DNA from: Unio delphinus
Taxonomy: Eukaryota > Mollusca > Bivalvia > Unionida > Unionidae
Reading direction: 5' to 3'
Assembly (NCBI GenBank): GCA_029339505.1
Contig: JAQISU010000170.1
Coordinates: 1,236,001-1,300,000, forward strand
DNA: 64,000 bases
Shown: positions 11,841 to 25,700 of the stretch, piece by piece
Layout: the number at the start of each line of letters is the position of its first letter
Numbering within the stretch: position 1 is the first letter of the stretch
The notes under the pieces: model-generated
What the model was told of the DNA's origin: nothing
The model's input: the letters and a program-made list of their open reading frames with translations, nothing else
Database searches by the model: none
Program-made: the position numbers and the translations under genes

Positions 11841-12855
11841 AGTTACGATTTTTTTCAAGAACAGAACACGTGTAGTTAAACTTCTCTCAATTAGTAACCC
11901 TTGGTTTCTGAACATTTAAAGTTTGAGCAAAGAAAAGTAAAGTCATTTCTGATTGGTCCGATTGTTGGAAATGCCCCATTTTTAACTAATCAGAGACACT
12001 GTTTGTAACACACATTCAAAAGTGACCGATGAAGAAATTTCATTGCATGGCGGGATCGGTCCGTTTATAAGTTAAAGGGAGAGAACTGTTGATTTAATAT
12101 TTCAAAATGAAAGTATGTAACAGCATCTGCATCAAATTCCAAGACAGCATGAATTTTATGACAATAAAACATAATCACAACTTCAAAAAATGTAAAAATT
12201 TAATTGCTGGTGTATTTTCTGCAATTTTTTTTTTGTAATATATCCAAAAAATGTTATATCAATACTGCCATGTAAAAAGTTGTGAATACAGTAAAGGTAG
12301 TTACGTCTGCCTTGATTAAAACAGTGTCACAGCTTTTCAAGTAAAACACTATCAGTGCAAACTATCTCATACCAAGTTAACAATTGAATGCAACCCCAAG
12401 AATTTAGTGGCAGTTTGAAAATAAATTTCAAATCTATTAAATAAATTTATTCACAATAGTTCATTTCTGTTCATTATACATTTTTTGCATTTTTCATTTG
12501 CTCTCTCCATTTTTTAAAATATACATTAACCATTCATTGTGTTTAAATTCATTCTGCATTACACTCATATAAAATGGAAACTACACGTACCCTAGTCAAA
12601 TATATCTCGTCATATTACTGAAAATGAGATTTTTGCAATTCAGTATAATGCGGTAAGTGTGCTTTAAACATATTTTTGCATGAAATCAGAAATTCTAAAT
12701 TATGATTAATCTTCTACCTCACCATAATGAGTTAGTCAATGAACTTGTAGCAATCTTGAAATGCACTCTTCTTAGGTTTGCACCAAAACAACAAAATAAT
12801 TTATTGTCACCATAAATGAGTTTATCCTAGTTTTATAGAAAAATGTCTGCTATAT

Positions 12856-13045
12856 CTTTATCAAAACTCACCAGGTGTGAACACATATGGGGAACATTGC
12901 TTCAAGACAACTCATATTACATCAAAGGCCACCGGGTGTGACCAAACATGGAGAATGAATACTGCTTTATCTCAACACACATTACGTCAAAGGTCTTAAG
13001 GTGCTACCACATACTGTGAACACTAATTACTTTATCACAATAAAG
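12856..13045. repeat. About three imperfect tandem units of about 70 bp
   Basis: Units share 'ggtgtgaccacatatggaga' and 'cacattacgtcaaaggtc'. They lie in the presumed DCAF7 3' UTR or flank. Confidence 0.6.
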
Positions 13046-13556
13046 GTGTGTGACTAAGGAATGGTCAAAATTCCTCATTATGACCGATACATTTTCCACT
13101 TACTTAGCCTTAACCCGCTGCTAAAGTTTCATAAAACTGGATTATATCTTCCGAAAGGCTTCCAAATAGAAACATTTGCCTTTAAGCCAGATGGATATTA
13201 CTATTCGATGCTGTTGTTAATAAAGCCAAAACCCTATTTCAATGATAACAGATAATCAATTAAATCTGCACAACTTCAGTGTTACTTACCCTTGAATGTT
13301 AAAATATCCATTACGATTCAGAAAAGAACCTTGGAAAAAGTGCACAGTAACAACATACTTTTTACAACTGAGATATTCTACTGTATGTACACAATTATGA
13401 ATGGTGAAAAATACAGATATATTAACTCTGTCTTCAACCTATTTAAGTTGAAATTCTTTAAGTAGAAATTCCAATGTCTGCAAGTCAATTGTATATCTAC
13501 ATGTCACATTCCATAATTTGTTTTCTCCTTTCTAAGTCAATCAAAGGAAAGACATT

Positions 13557-13729
13557 TCACACTCTGAGGATCTCCAGACAATTGTTATAGCAGATGGCAA
13601 TCCAGTCAGGCTGAGTGGTGGACCACTGAATCTGGTTGATCTCACCTGATGCAGTATATGCCAGGATCGGATCCTCAATTGCTCGTGGCATCTGTTGAAT
13701 GTCCCATATCAATGCCTGATGATCATCAG
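13557..13729 (-). CDS. DCAF7: DCAF7 coding exon 8 with stop
   Basis: The acceptor is TTTCAG before CTGATGATC. The 173 bp complete a split Ala codon and end at TGA (13557-13559). It encodes [13 protein letters not shown] and the conserved C-terminus. Confidence 0.96.
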
Positions 13730-16700
13730 CTGAAATAAAAACATTAAGATTATGAATATCGCTTACAATTAGCAAGAGATGAAGCTTAAAATCCCATGGG
13801 TTCTGAGATGCAGAAAAGACATGCTGCACTTTCTGCATGTTGACTAATGCATCAGAAGGTACAGTGTGCAATTCTTGCAACTAAAATGGTGAAAGTTAGA
13901 AAATTACCATTACAGCTTAGGTGTGTCCTCATGCAAGGCACTTTATGCAATTTACCTTTTTAATAAATGGAAAATTAAACAAATGTTTTTTTAAATTTTG
14001 TTGATTAAGGTTAAGAGACTAAAAAAAAGTACTCAAATAAATGCAACAAAATAACAAATCATTATATTTCTCCCTTGCTGTCATGGCTAGTGGAGCAATG
14101 ATATACCAGTATACTGTGGTCTGATGTTCTGGCAGTAATATCACTGCCTCCCACCAACCCAAAATACGTTTCCATTGAGAAACAAAGCCATTTTAAGATG
14201 ACATTTTATTAACGCTTTCATTACATTCAAACTTTCATGTAAGAAAATATGAATGAAAGCATTAAAAGGGGCTGGCCAACTGAAACTGATCTTATCTAAT
14301 TCTGTCAGCAGATGAAGTTAAATCTGATGAACCAGTTCTAAGAGCCTTCCTCTGACTCGACATTTTGGGTGTTACATGTGTCGGGGAGAACAAGCCAACT
14401 ATAATCCATATCTGGCAGAGTGAAGCACGACTTGTGCAGGAGTAAATCTTTAATAATCTAGGATCAGGATCCTGGAAAGTTCAGCAGTACAAGTCTATAC
14501 TCCTTGCACAAGTAGCCAGAGAAGACTACACATTCCTGCAACTTCCATACACTCAGAGAATGTGTAGTACAGCTGGATACATTTTTAGCACGAGGGGGCT
14601 GCTTTAAGTTCTGATGTCAACTGTGTTAATCGTCCTCAGGATCATCATTAGATGATGATATTAAGCAGTTGTTTAAATGAAAAAAGATAGCTCAAGTGTG
14701 TAGACATTTAAAACAATGCTCTTGTGACTTTAAATTAAATCAGACTGGCTAGGAATGATGATTTTTATTTGCTGAAAATTTGACTACTTTCATGTGTTTG
14801 TAGACTTGTTTCACTTTTATAATTTATAGTAGGTTTCATTAAGTTGTTCATTTGACTACTAATTTGAAGTCTTACTGGAGAAGATCACTTGGAGATGTAT
14901 TTTTCAAGCAGTAAACTTTAAATTTTTTTATTTTCTTTAACTTTATTGCAGTATGTATTTTACAATGAGTTTGGTACATTGCAATAGTTTGGGGGGGCCT
15001 GAGAGGCCTAAATTGCTCTCTCTATAGTCTGCGTGCATTCGAGAGATTCGGCCAATGTGGGCATGTGAGAAAGCTTGCCAGTAGCTTCTCATGGGTCAGT
15101 GGTTCTTCCGGGTTCTTCCTCCACCATTTATACTGGCCACCATGTATAGCCTATCATGTGCTGAAAATTGGCATTAAACCCTACAACAACAATATAGTTT
15201 TGGCATATCACTGCACCCTTAGTTATGACGGTCTCAAACAGCTATTTACAATGCTTGTAATGCAATGAACCCTTCCTGATATAATTTGTTTGGCAGGGCC
15301 TCAAACAAAGAAATTTATTGGAAACAGTGCTGTACCCACAACTCTACACGCTATTGATCAAGTTAATGCAAGAATTAAACAATTTAAAGCTGCACATTCC
15401 TGGCACTGTTAGTCATAGCTGCCAACCCCCGAGTGCAAAAATACTGATTACTTGTGACAAAAATACTGATTTTCAGGAACAAATACTGATTTTTAAATTT
15501 CAATGCATATGTATCTATTTAAAACATATACAACCATCAGTAAAGTTGGACAGTGGCTTATATAATTATTTAAGGTCAAAGATGCATATTTGTACCTTCT
15601 GGAGTTGCACCTTATGGGTACCCATTCAAAAGGTGCAAGAGTGCAACACACTCCAACACAAGATATTTATAGGAGCCCTTTCCACACCTCGTTTCTTTTT
15701 TAATTATCGAATCCAATGTAGCAACTTTCATTGATTTTCTCAGTTCTGAGATTTTCTTATTGAAATGTCGTTCAAGCATAAGAATTATCTTTTGCGATTT
15801 TAATGTCTGAAAAACGTGTGCAAAATAAATCGCCAACAACACTAGTAAGTGAAAAACATACATGCCAACCCCTGACGAGGAAATGGCATAATCCAAGTGG
15901 TCAAAAAACGGAATCTAGGCAGAAAAAGCGTAATCCACATATAACATGCTAAAATTTCAATAAACAACATTTGTCCTTCTCGTCTTTTAACATTCTTTAC
16001 TGTTTCAAGTTTTCATATGTAGCACTTTTAGCTTTACACACAACGACTAGAAAGACGTTTAATGCTAAATTTTAAAATTCTTTCGACACGGCTGGAAATA
16101 GGTGTCATGTGATGCTGTACTCTATTCTTAATATTTAGAGGATTCTGTTATATTTTGTTTCGGTTGCCTTTTTCTAATTTATCTGGGAAATTTTTGAAAG
16201 GGGATATTTTTGCTCACATAAATGCATAGAGTAAAATAAAATATACTTTTTAAGTGCTAAAATATATTTAGACTGGTTCTGCAAGAAATATGAATTAGAA
16301 CATGGAATCTGCGAGTAAAGATTAAGTTTTGAAAACCAGTCTGCTCTCTCCTTACTAAGCATGCAGATTCTATAAATATAATTCGAGGTCCACATTAGAA
16401 CCACGTCAGCTATAAATAGAACATGATACTGTTACGAAAGTCCACGGTCAAGAGTACTCTAATATTGTAGTTACGTAATAGCTGTCTTTTCTAAACAACG
16501 GTCTGTGGGATTAATGGAATTTTAATAATAACGAGAAAGCAAATAATTGATTTTTTTGGGGAGGTGGATATACCGAAAAAGCGTAATCCATATACGTTTA
16601 AGCATAACGCGTAATTTAGTGACAAAAAGCTTAATGATTACGCCAAAAACGTAATGGTTGGCATGTAAGGAAAAAGGAAAGTTTATTTCTAAAAGAAATT

Positions 16701-19700
16701 TAAAAATCAAATTTCAATCGATGTACATTAAGGTTTTCTCTGTCATTTATCTACGTTATAAGTTCAGGCTGAGTTATGTGTGATGAAGCAGGAAGCTGAT
16801 GTTTATTAGCTTTATCGTGCTCTCGCATTTCATAGGCGCCTCCGTGCCCAATAGCGAAATCACGTTACACAATTTACAAAACCTCAATTATTCTCCTTTA
16901 CTATATGGTTTCACAAATCTATAAAAGACGGCACAAATGTCCTTCCAGTTGTCTCCTATTTTTCCTGGAGAAAATTCTGAATATTCTGCCTTCCAATTTA
17001 TCATGATTAGAAGCTGAATGTTACGAAGACTTGATACAGTAACAGCCACAACTATTGCGAAATCCAATATGGCGGATAACGACAGGCATGGTAGCCTCGA
17101 TTTCGAATGAACCAATCATATTGTAGAACTGAATTCATATATACATGCGATATATTCTGTCAAAATTGAACCGAGAGCGCGTTCTAAATTGACAATTCCA
17201 AAGAAATTTTATTATTATTTTTTAAATTAAAAAACATTTTTTGCACAAAAAAAAACGTACACCCGTATTCAGGTCCAAAATACGGGACAAATACGGAAAA
17301 AAAAACAGGACAGTTGGCAGCTATCTGTTAGTACGTAGAAGCTGAACTCTTGAGAAAATGGTCCATCACAAAATTAATGCCATCATTTCGGTTGAATTTT
17401 AATTTGATGGGAAGCAGTCACCTGAAATTCAAATAATCTGAGATCTTGTGAGCATAAAGCTGCACACAAAATTTGCTTGAAACCCACCAATCTTACCTAA
17501 AATTATGATGAGAAATCCAAATGAGAAATCACAGGCATTATACCCTTGTAAATCACAGTGCATACAGATGGAAAACAAATTTAGCTGATTTTAGTTAGCT
17601 GAATATCAAATTTGGTTCAACAATCCTTAAAAAAGAGACCATCGTCATTATTATAAAAGTGCAAAACCAAATCTAGATGAAATCCAATTATACTGGAGTT
17701 AAAGGAAAACTATCAGGGGCCATAACTATAATAAAAGATAACCTGTAAAATGAAATTCTAACTTTTACGATCATGTCAGCATAATGCTGAATATGAAATC
17801 TAGTTAAAATCCAACTATTCCCAGGAAAGTTGTGATGCAGAACCAAACTGCTCACCGATGGGCAGGCAGTCAAAGTCAATGTTTATAGTGCTTCTGTAAC
17901 TGTGTTGAGTGTGATCCTATTTACCTGCAGTACAAATATGACAGCTGGAATGAGGTGCCCAAGCAATTCCATTAACACATGCTCGATGGTTGTTCAGTCT
18001 GGCTACTGGGGTACATGGAACTCGTACATCCAGGATGATCACCTACCGATAAAGAGAATACAAATTAGATTCCAATTCAATGAGAAGAAGGTTAAGAACT
18101 GAGTGTTTAACATTCCTTAATAAAACATGCAAAGTGAGCAGCTTTCCAATAAAGTTATTTTCGTATCTAAATATTCACAACATTTATTTTACATTGAGGG
18201 CCATCTGATGCAACATGAGCAATTTTTTTTCATTCCAGAAATACATGTCCATTTTTTAAAGAACCTACTATCAACTGATTTGTAAATTCAAAGAGATTTC
18301 CACCACCCCAACCAAGGATTTAAGAAACAAGATCTTTAACTTAGCTCTAAAAATTCTGCATCCTCTCTGTTTTGGGTTTTTAAACACTCAATCCTTAAGT
18401 TAATTTAATGCTTCATTTTGGAGTGATTTTTGCATCTTCCATGATATTAAATTATATTGTATCCTGTTACTGCATCTAGATCCATATTAAATTACACTAT
18501 ATCATGTCTCTATATCCTTCTTAAAGTACACTACATCACGTCATGTCTCTATCCATTTTAAAGTACACTACATCATGTCCTGTTTCTATTTCCTTATTAA
18601 ACAACACAACATCATGTCATGTTTCAAGATCATTAATTAATTAGTCATGTCATGTCTCTATCCATTTTAAAGTACACAACATCATGTCCTGTTTCTATTT
18701 CCTTATTAAACAACACAACATCATGTCATGTTTCAAGATCATTAATTAATTAGTCATGTCATGTCTCTATCCATTTTAAAGTACACTACATCATGTCATG
18801 TCTATTTCCTTATTAAATAACACATCATGTCATGTTTCAAGATCATTAACTAATTACAGTCATGTCATGTCTCTATCCATTTTAAAGTACACTACATCAT
18901 GTCATGTCTCTATCCATTTTAAAGTACACTACATCATGTCATGTCTCTATTTCCTTATTAAACAACACAACATCATGTCATGTTTCAAGATCATTGATTA
19001 ATTAGTCATGTCATGTCTCTATCCATTTTAAAGTACACTACATCATGTCATGTCTCTATTTACTTATTAAACAACACAACATCATGTCATGTTTCAAGAT
19101 CATTAATTAATTACAGCCATGTGATGTCTCTAGATTGTTATTAAATAACACTACACTGTACATCATGCCAGTGTCTCTAAACCAGTACTAAATTATACTA
19201 TATCTTTATGATGGTAAAATAATGTCGGATGAGGCAACATGCAGTCTTTAAATAACTCTATTAGATATAACAGACTTGACAGGTCTAGGAATATGAAGAA
19301 AACAAATGTACACATTTTCTGATCTGTCACCAAAAACTCTTATTAAGATATGCACATCCATGTAATGAATGTCTTCAATAATGCATCCAACAGATACGGT
19401 CTTCACTGCAAACACCTTTATCTGAAGTATTTAAGTTTATGTCCTGTAACGATAACAAAACTCAAAGCATGATCAGGGTTTGCAAGCCAATCCCATAATC
19501 AAAGCATTAATGTAAAATGTTGTATCCTGACCCTAAAGTGAAAAAATTCTTGTAGCATATAACTTGTCGATTTGATTTTAACAGCTTCAATTTGTTTTTG
19601 CAGAAACTTTCTTCAACTACATCAAAAATATTGAATGCTTGACTGTTCATAATGATCTTTTTATACAACAAAATGATTTACGAATACTAACTTTACTTAA

Positions 19701-22700
19701 CTATTATCATCTGTACACCTTGTAATCATCGATGCGCATCAAGTTCTAATATACAGCAACTTCATTTGAGAGCTAAATTTTATCCATTAAATTCTTCTAT
19801 CTATTGGTCTCTGTAATTGTCACTTAAACAGATCATGTACACCTCTTGTAGGTGCTAAATTTTCATTACATTAATCATGCTTTAAATAAAATCATGGTTA
19901 TCACCTGGGACGTGTTTTTTTTCATTTTCAAAAGAAATCTCATTAGTTGTATTATTAGCAATCATCACCCACTCCTACTGAAAGTGGTCAACATGCATCA
20001 ACACAATCTTTAACATGCCAAATATTTAAGTCCATCAATTTCAAAAATTGCCTAAGGCTAGGTTGGGACTTGAAAAAAATGAATCATACATACATAATAT
20101 TATGTTTAAAATGAGACCTATAAATTAAAATAAAACATTTTTTCCTTACTTGTCAAAACTTACTGTACATAGCAAATATTCATATTATCGCATATGCTCG
20201 CAAAAATGAGACCTTGACATTGACTACAAGATATCAATGACTGCCTCTGAAAGAATTTAGCACTATACAAGAAAAGTAATTTGGTCTGTTATAAAATTTG
20301 TATAACACAACAGATTTTTTAACTGAATACAACCCTTAACTTCCTCTCTATTTCTTTTTTTGGGGACACGAATGGAGGCAAGTACCCTGCAAAGTAGAGC
20401 TTGCTTTAGCCAAATTTTAGTTTGTCACCTGAGGCTGGGCAAGTGGATACGTCAAGCCTTTGGTTTAGATCACCACTAAATTGTTCCGCAAAGCATACTT
20501 ACATAGTATTTCTCATGATTCCAACCATTAAGCAGTATATTTCTGTTTCCGTAACTTTTTGCATTGCTACATTTACAATAAATTTTACTTCCAAGGACTT
20601 AAAATACAGTATTCTCAGTCTGTTTAAAATCAGATCTCCACATTCCTAAATGGCGATGTGACAGGCACCAATAAAAGATCTTCATCCGCTGACCTTGTGG
20701 TTCAGCTATTAATTAACAACCTTGAAATTTCTGAAATGACACACGTAATTCAGGACATGTCGTTACTAAAGTAAAGGTAAATCTCCCAAACACCATTCCA
20801 AAGATTTATCTGATTGTATACTAAAAATAAATAGACTCGAAATTCCAAAGGTCACCAGAACATGTCAGAGCTCCACATATAGAAATCTGATTTGAACCAG
20901 ACTGCATTATAACTTCAGTTAAATTCTCCACAACTTCAAACAAGTATATAAAGCAATGAAAGAAGACTGTTGTCTTGGCAATATCTGTAATCATCATATA
21001 ATTTTATATTCTAACATCCATAACAAGTGTACCATGAATGGAGCTATGAGAAAGCTGTAGCGAGCCAATTACAGTGTGCTGGCCCAAGGAAACGCTAACA
21101 AAGCACAAAGAAAAGACAGAAATGTAGCTAATTATAAACCATACCAAATGACTATAACAGAATATACACATTCTGTTTCATGACATTACATCCAAGTTTT
21201 AAAAAGAAATGGTGCTACAGTAAAAAAAAATAATAAACTTGTATGCATTTGCAGAAGCAATACAACCTTTGCTTAATAACCATGACAATAATAAAAGATT
21301 AATATTTTACCAAAACCTACCTCCATGGCATCCATAGCCATAGTAGCAAGGTAGTTCGGATCCTGTTTGTTCCAGGCAAGTCTCAACAGTGGATGGTGCT
21401 GTGGGTCTTCATAAATAATTGTTGAATGCTCAAGGTGCCGCAAGTCAAACATCCTCACTGATCCATCAGCACCTTTACATAGATACAATTGCATTTGTAT
21501 GGGTTCGGTTCGGTGCTGGCACAAGATTGGAACTATTACTATGGTCACAAATGACAATGAATAATTTCTTTAATGAAAGCAAACAAATTTGTATTTCTGC
21601 ACAACAAGGTCACATTTGGGCATTATTAGTCCGATAAATCAACATGGTGGACCCCCTCAATCAGTGCTGATACTGGATGATATGTGGGTCTGATGTCACC
21701 TATTCATTAAAATGTGCAAATTTGCTGCATGCAAATCTTTCTTGAACAAACCTGCAAACACTTTTGACACGTACCAGTAATTTGTAACAACTATATATAA
21801 TGCAAAATATAAAATGGCAATAGGACAGATGGTTGTGCTACTCCACGATTCATGCAGCCAAAACTGGTTGCATATTTATGCAGCTTTTAATAAATTGGTG
21901 ATATCAGCCCCTAAAACAAAAGTCAACATCATCCAAGATGTGAGGCTGATTTTTGTGCGTAGGGCATCATGACTTGTATATGATAAGATTTTCTTCTACA
22001 TACTCAATCAGTTTATGAGATATGGCTCATAAATGAGCAAGTAATTTATGAGTCAAAAATAGTCAAGAACTCATGTCTTATGATATGAAATTTCATCTGC
22101 AGTGAATAAGGCATACTCTCAAAAAAATGACAAATGAGAATGTTCCAAATATATTTTATCTTAATGATTTAAAAAGGTACAGAGATGCGGCTAGGATTTT
22201 ATCTTTCGGGTGATATCTCCTGCCTTGTCTTGGAGTAAAGAAACGAGGAGGGGTTAACCGTGGTTCATTGTTTACCTAGTACTTTAATGTCCATCCCTCT
22301 TCCTTTCTGTTCCAAACTTTTTTGGTCCCTGTTTAAATCAAAATCCTCAAATGATTCTGTTCTAGCTGTATGTGCATTAATATGTTCACTGTTTCTGGGT
22401 CTAACCTGTTCCTTATATGTTCATGAATAGTGCTCTGTACTGAGAACTCCCTTTCACAGTCTGCCATCCAATGGAGCATATGCATAGCTTGTGCAAACCA
22501 TTCCTTACGGTTAGTCTGCAGAATTGTCTACAGTTCATGGGTACTGTCTAATGGACATCTCTATTCCAAAATGCAAGTAACTCGATGTGTCCAGTAAGAG
22601 ATAAGGTCCTAAGCTTCAAATACCAAATTCTGATGTAAAAAGGTTTTTACACCCAATTTATGCCAATCAAATATACAACATACCTCTCATATTATGTGTA

Positions 22701-25700
22701 ACCATTTTAACTTTAACAACCAAGATTTCTGAAACTTTGTATTAAATTTTGGTTTCTTCTTTAACGGTTCATCATTTTTGTTGATTCTGTCTTTCACTTT
22801 CCTGTATCACACCAGCACCAAATATAATCTCACCTCCAGGAAATGGACCAATGTTTGCCCATGTTCAAAATGTGACGAAAGAACATCAATTGCAGAACTT
22901 TCTGGTACTATTTATATAAATAATTACTGGAATTTCCAAGCATTTTATTTGTGTTAACCTACATCCACATACTTTGGATCTACATACGTATTTGTATCAA
23001 ACAAGTATTTTCACTTTTTACAAATTTTTAACATTAGAGTTTATTTTAACATTTAATAAAAATGTTATACAGTGCTGGGTGCATTTCATAAGCACAACTT
23101 TGAAGTAATTTGCAGATGTTATCATGCATCACTGCTTTACAAGTGTTCAAATTCATAAAATGTTTACATAGTATGCACAACTGCAAACCCAAGCAGCATC
23201 GTTAAAGGTAAGGACAATTTTCAACACACATAATAAGTCTAACTTTAACTAATACTAAAGTCATATTCTTTTGTATGTGGACAATGACCACAATTCACAG
23301 CATTTATTTTGTAAATTAATTACATTTACTAATTAAAAAGTTCATTAATTTATCATTGTACATGAAATACATCTTGCTGCACTATGGTCCCTTCGCTAAA
23401 CAGGACAATCACAAATTAGTTTCCAAGCTAAATTCATGAAACTTTATTTCCTGGAATGGCAAGATTTAAGTTTAATATCTAACATACAAAGAATACTCAC
23501 CCACACTGGCAAACATGTCTCGACCCCCACCAGCTCTGCTGAAGGCAATGTCATAGACTTCTTTGTCATGGGCAATCAGTTGTGTCTTGACATGCCCTGA
23601 CACAACATTGACCCTACCCAAAACCTGACCAGTCTGAAATATAAAATATGACTTAAAGGTTAAATGCACATGTTAGTCACCTTATACCACTGTGATACTG
23701 ACCAATTATATGCTCTCTGGTTTTTCAAAAAAACATTTATTAAAAAATAGTATGCCCAAGTTACCTGAGTGTGCAATAAATGAAAAAAAAATAAAGGTTT
23801 GAATGGTATCTTTGGTTCACTGTGTTCTTAAAACTGCCTGCTAGAACAATGATACTGAAAGAATTCATGTCCTCAAAACAAAAAATAATGAAATAATCTT
23901 ACACACAGAATATCCTAGCTATATCTGACTTAAGTAGAAATATGTACAATTCTAAAAAAATGCATCTTACTTAATTGGGCAATTATTTAATATTCAATGT
24001 TCTTATTTTAGTGTTTGCCTTGCCGTCATGTTTTTCAGAACATATGGACAATGCGCATGCAAGTGATTCTGCAACAGAAAAAATAAAAGGCATCTCTATC
24101 CTGTGACCAAAACATCCTCTGATCCTTCAGTTCGTCTTATGATCTTCTATGATTTTTATTAAATATTTAATTCAAATAGTCATTCTGCAGTGTTTTATCT
24201 ACCCATATGTCTAATACAAAGTCTTTTCCAATATGACGCACAAAACTCATTGTCTGTACATAAATTGATGCATCCCAATATTGTTTTGCTAACTAGCACA
24301 AAACAAAGGAGTGGTCTAACTATTTTAACAGCTAGGTTACAACTCTCTCAAACAGGGAAAACATATACACATCAGTTTCTTACGCTGATGTTATCATAAT
24401 ACATAGGATTACAACTGGGTGTGGAGCTGACCTTATGTGACCCGTAACTGTCACATGATTTGCAGCAACAGGACGTTAGAACCATATAATCACCACACAC
24501 ACGAGGTAGAAAATAAACACGATTTAAAGTGATTCTCACAAAACAGAATTATTTTATGCACACCCCTGTCATGCAATAAAGGAAGAACTTCCATTCACTC
24601 AATTGTATGACTCGCATTGTTCCAAGACTGTCACGATTCAACTTGCAATCGCATCCAAGCCCATAAAAAGGATTAAAATAGATCCAAAACAAATGAAATT
24701 ATCTTTCAGACAGTGTTTACGACCAAAGAATGATAACAATACTATCAAAACAGTGGAGTATTTATCATCCGAAGATGAGGTAACATTTACTCATAAGATG
24801 AAACATAATTTTGTGCAGCAATGTTTAAAACATAGAGCTGGCTTTCAAAAGATATTTAAGCTGAGTGAAGAATGTTAAAATGAAGACTTGCAATTTCCCA
24901 TTACTGACAACATTTGTATGTGAAAGCACTGATATAGCAAACAATAAATGTGAAATATATGCTCAATATGTTTATGATCACATAAAAACAACAAGATATT
25001 TAACAAATACAAAATGTTCAGATGCTTCTGGCAAAGGAATTGCCTAATTGGCTTTAGTCACATTATTTAACTAATATTTTTGTTGCGTATTTAAACAATA
25101 TATTATTATTAAACTATTGAAGACTGATCATCAGCTTGAATAAGACTTCATGGTTTGGATTTTGATTCGCAGTGTTTTGCCTTGATAAGTCAATTAACCT
25201 ACATGAAGCCATTTGCAGATAAAATGCTGATAATGCCTCAACATTAATAGTTCTCCTATCCTTACCTCTATAAACAAACACAACATTGTAGACAAACCTA
25301 AAAATGTGATAAACTTTGTGCAAGTTTCCTTTTTCTACCAATGGCATTCACCTATCTCCAGTCTGAATGTTGTGCAAGTTGCATCTATACTTAAAGTACC
25401 ATTCCTTATTCATCCAGTAACACACTCCAGGCCCCATTGTGTGAAAGTAGTGTGAACTTTCATTAGTGTGAATTTTTCAACTGCCATTCCTTTTTCTGCT
25501 AGCAGTACACTCACTGAACTTGACCCCAAAGTGTTCAAGCAGAGCCTATACTTGAACTAACAATCCTTGTTCAAAGAGCAGTACACTCCAGTACAACAGT
25601 ATATACAAGCAGTGTCCATGCACGAATTGAAATACTTTGTTCTGCCAGCAACATATCTGCTTACCTCCAGTCCCCATAATGTACAAGCTGTGTCAATACT

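Larger units (their letters stand above)
13730..17924 (-). other. DCAF7 intron 7
   Basis: A 4.2-kb intron holding a SINE (14990-15193) and a hAT element (15414-17324). In the remainder (13730-14989 and 17333-17924) I see no further feature. Confidence 0.85.

Noticed and set aside
18455..19135. Regular repeats that might suggest a CRISPR array
   Set aside because: Units are about 107 bp with no unique spacers, in an animal intron; this is an ordinary tandem array.
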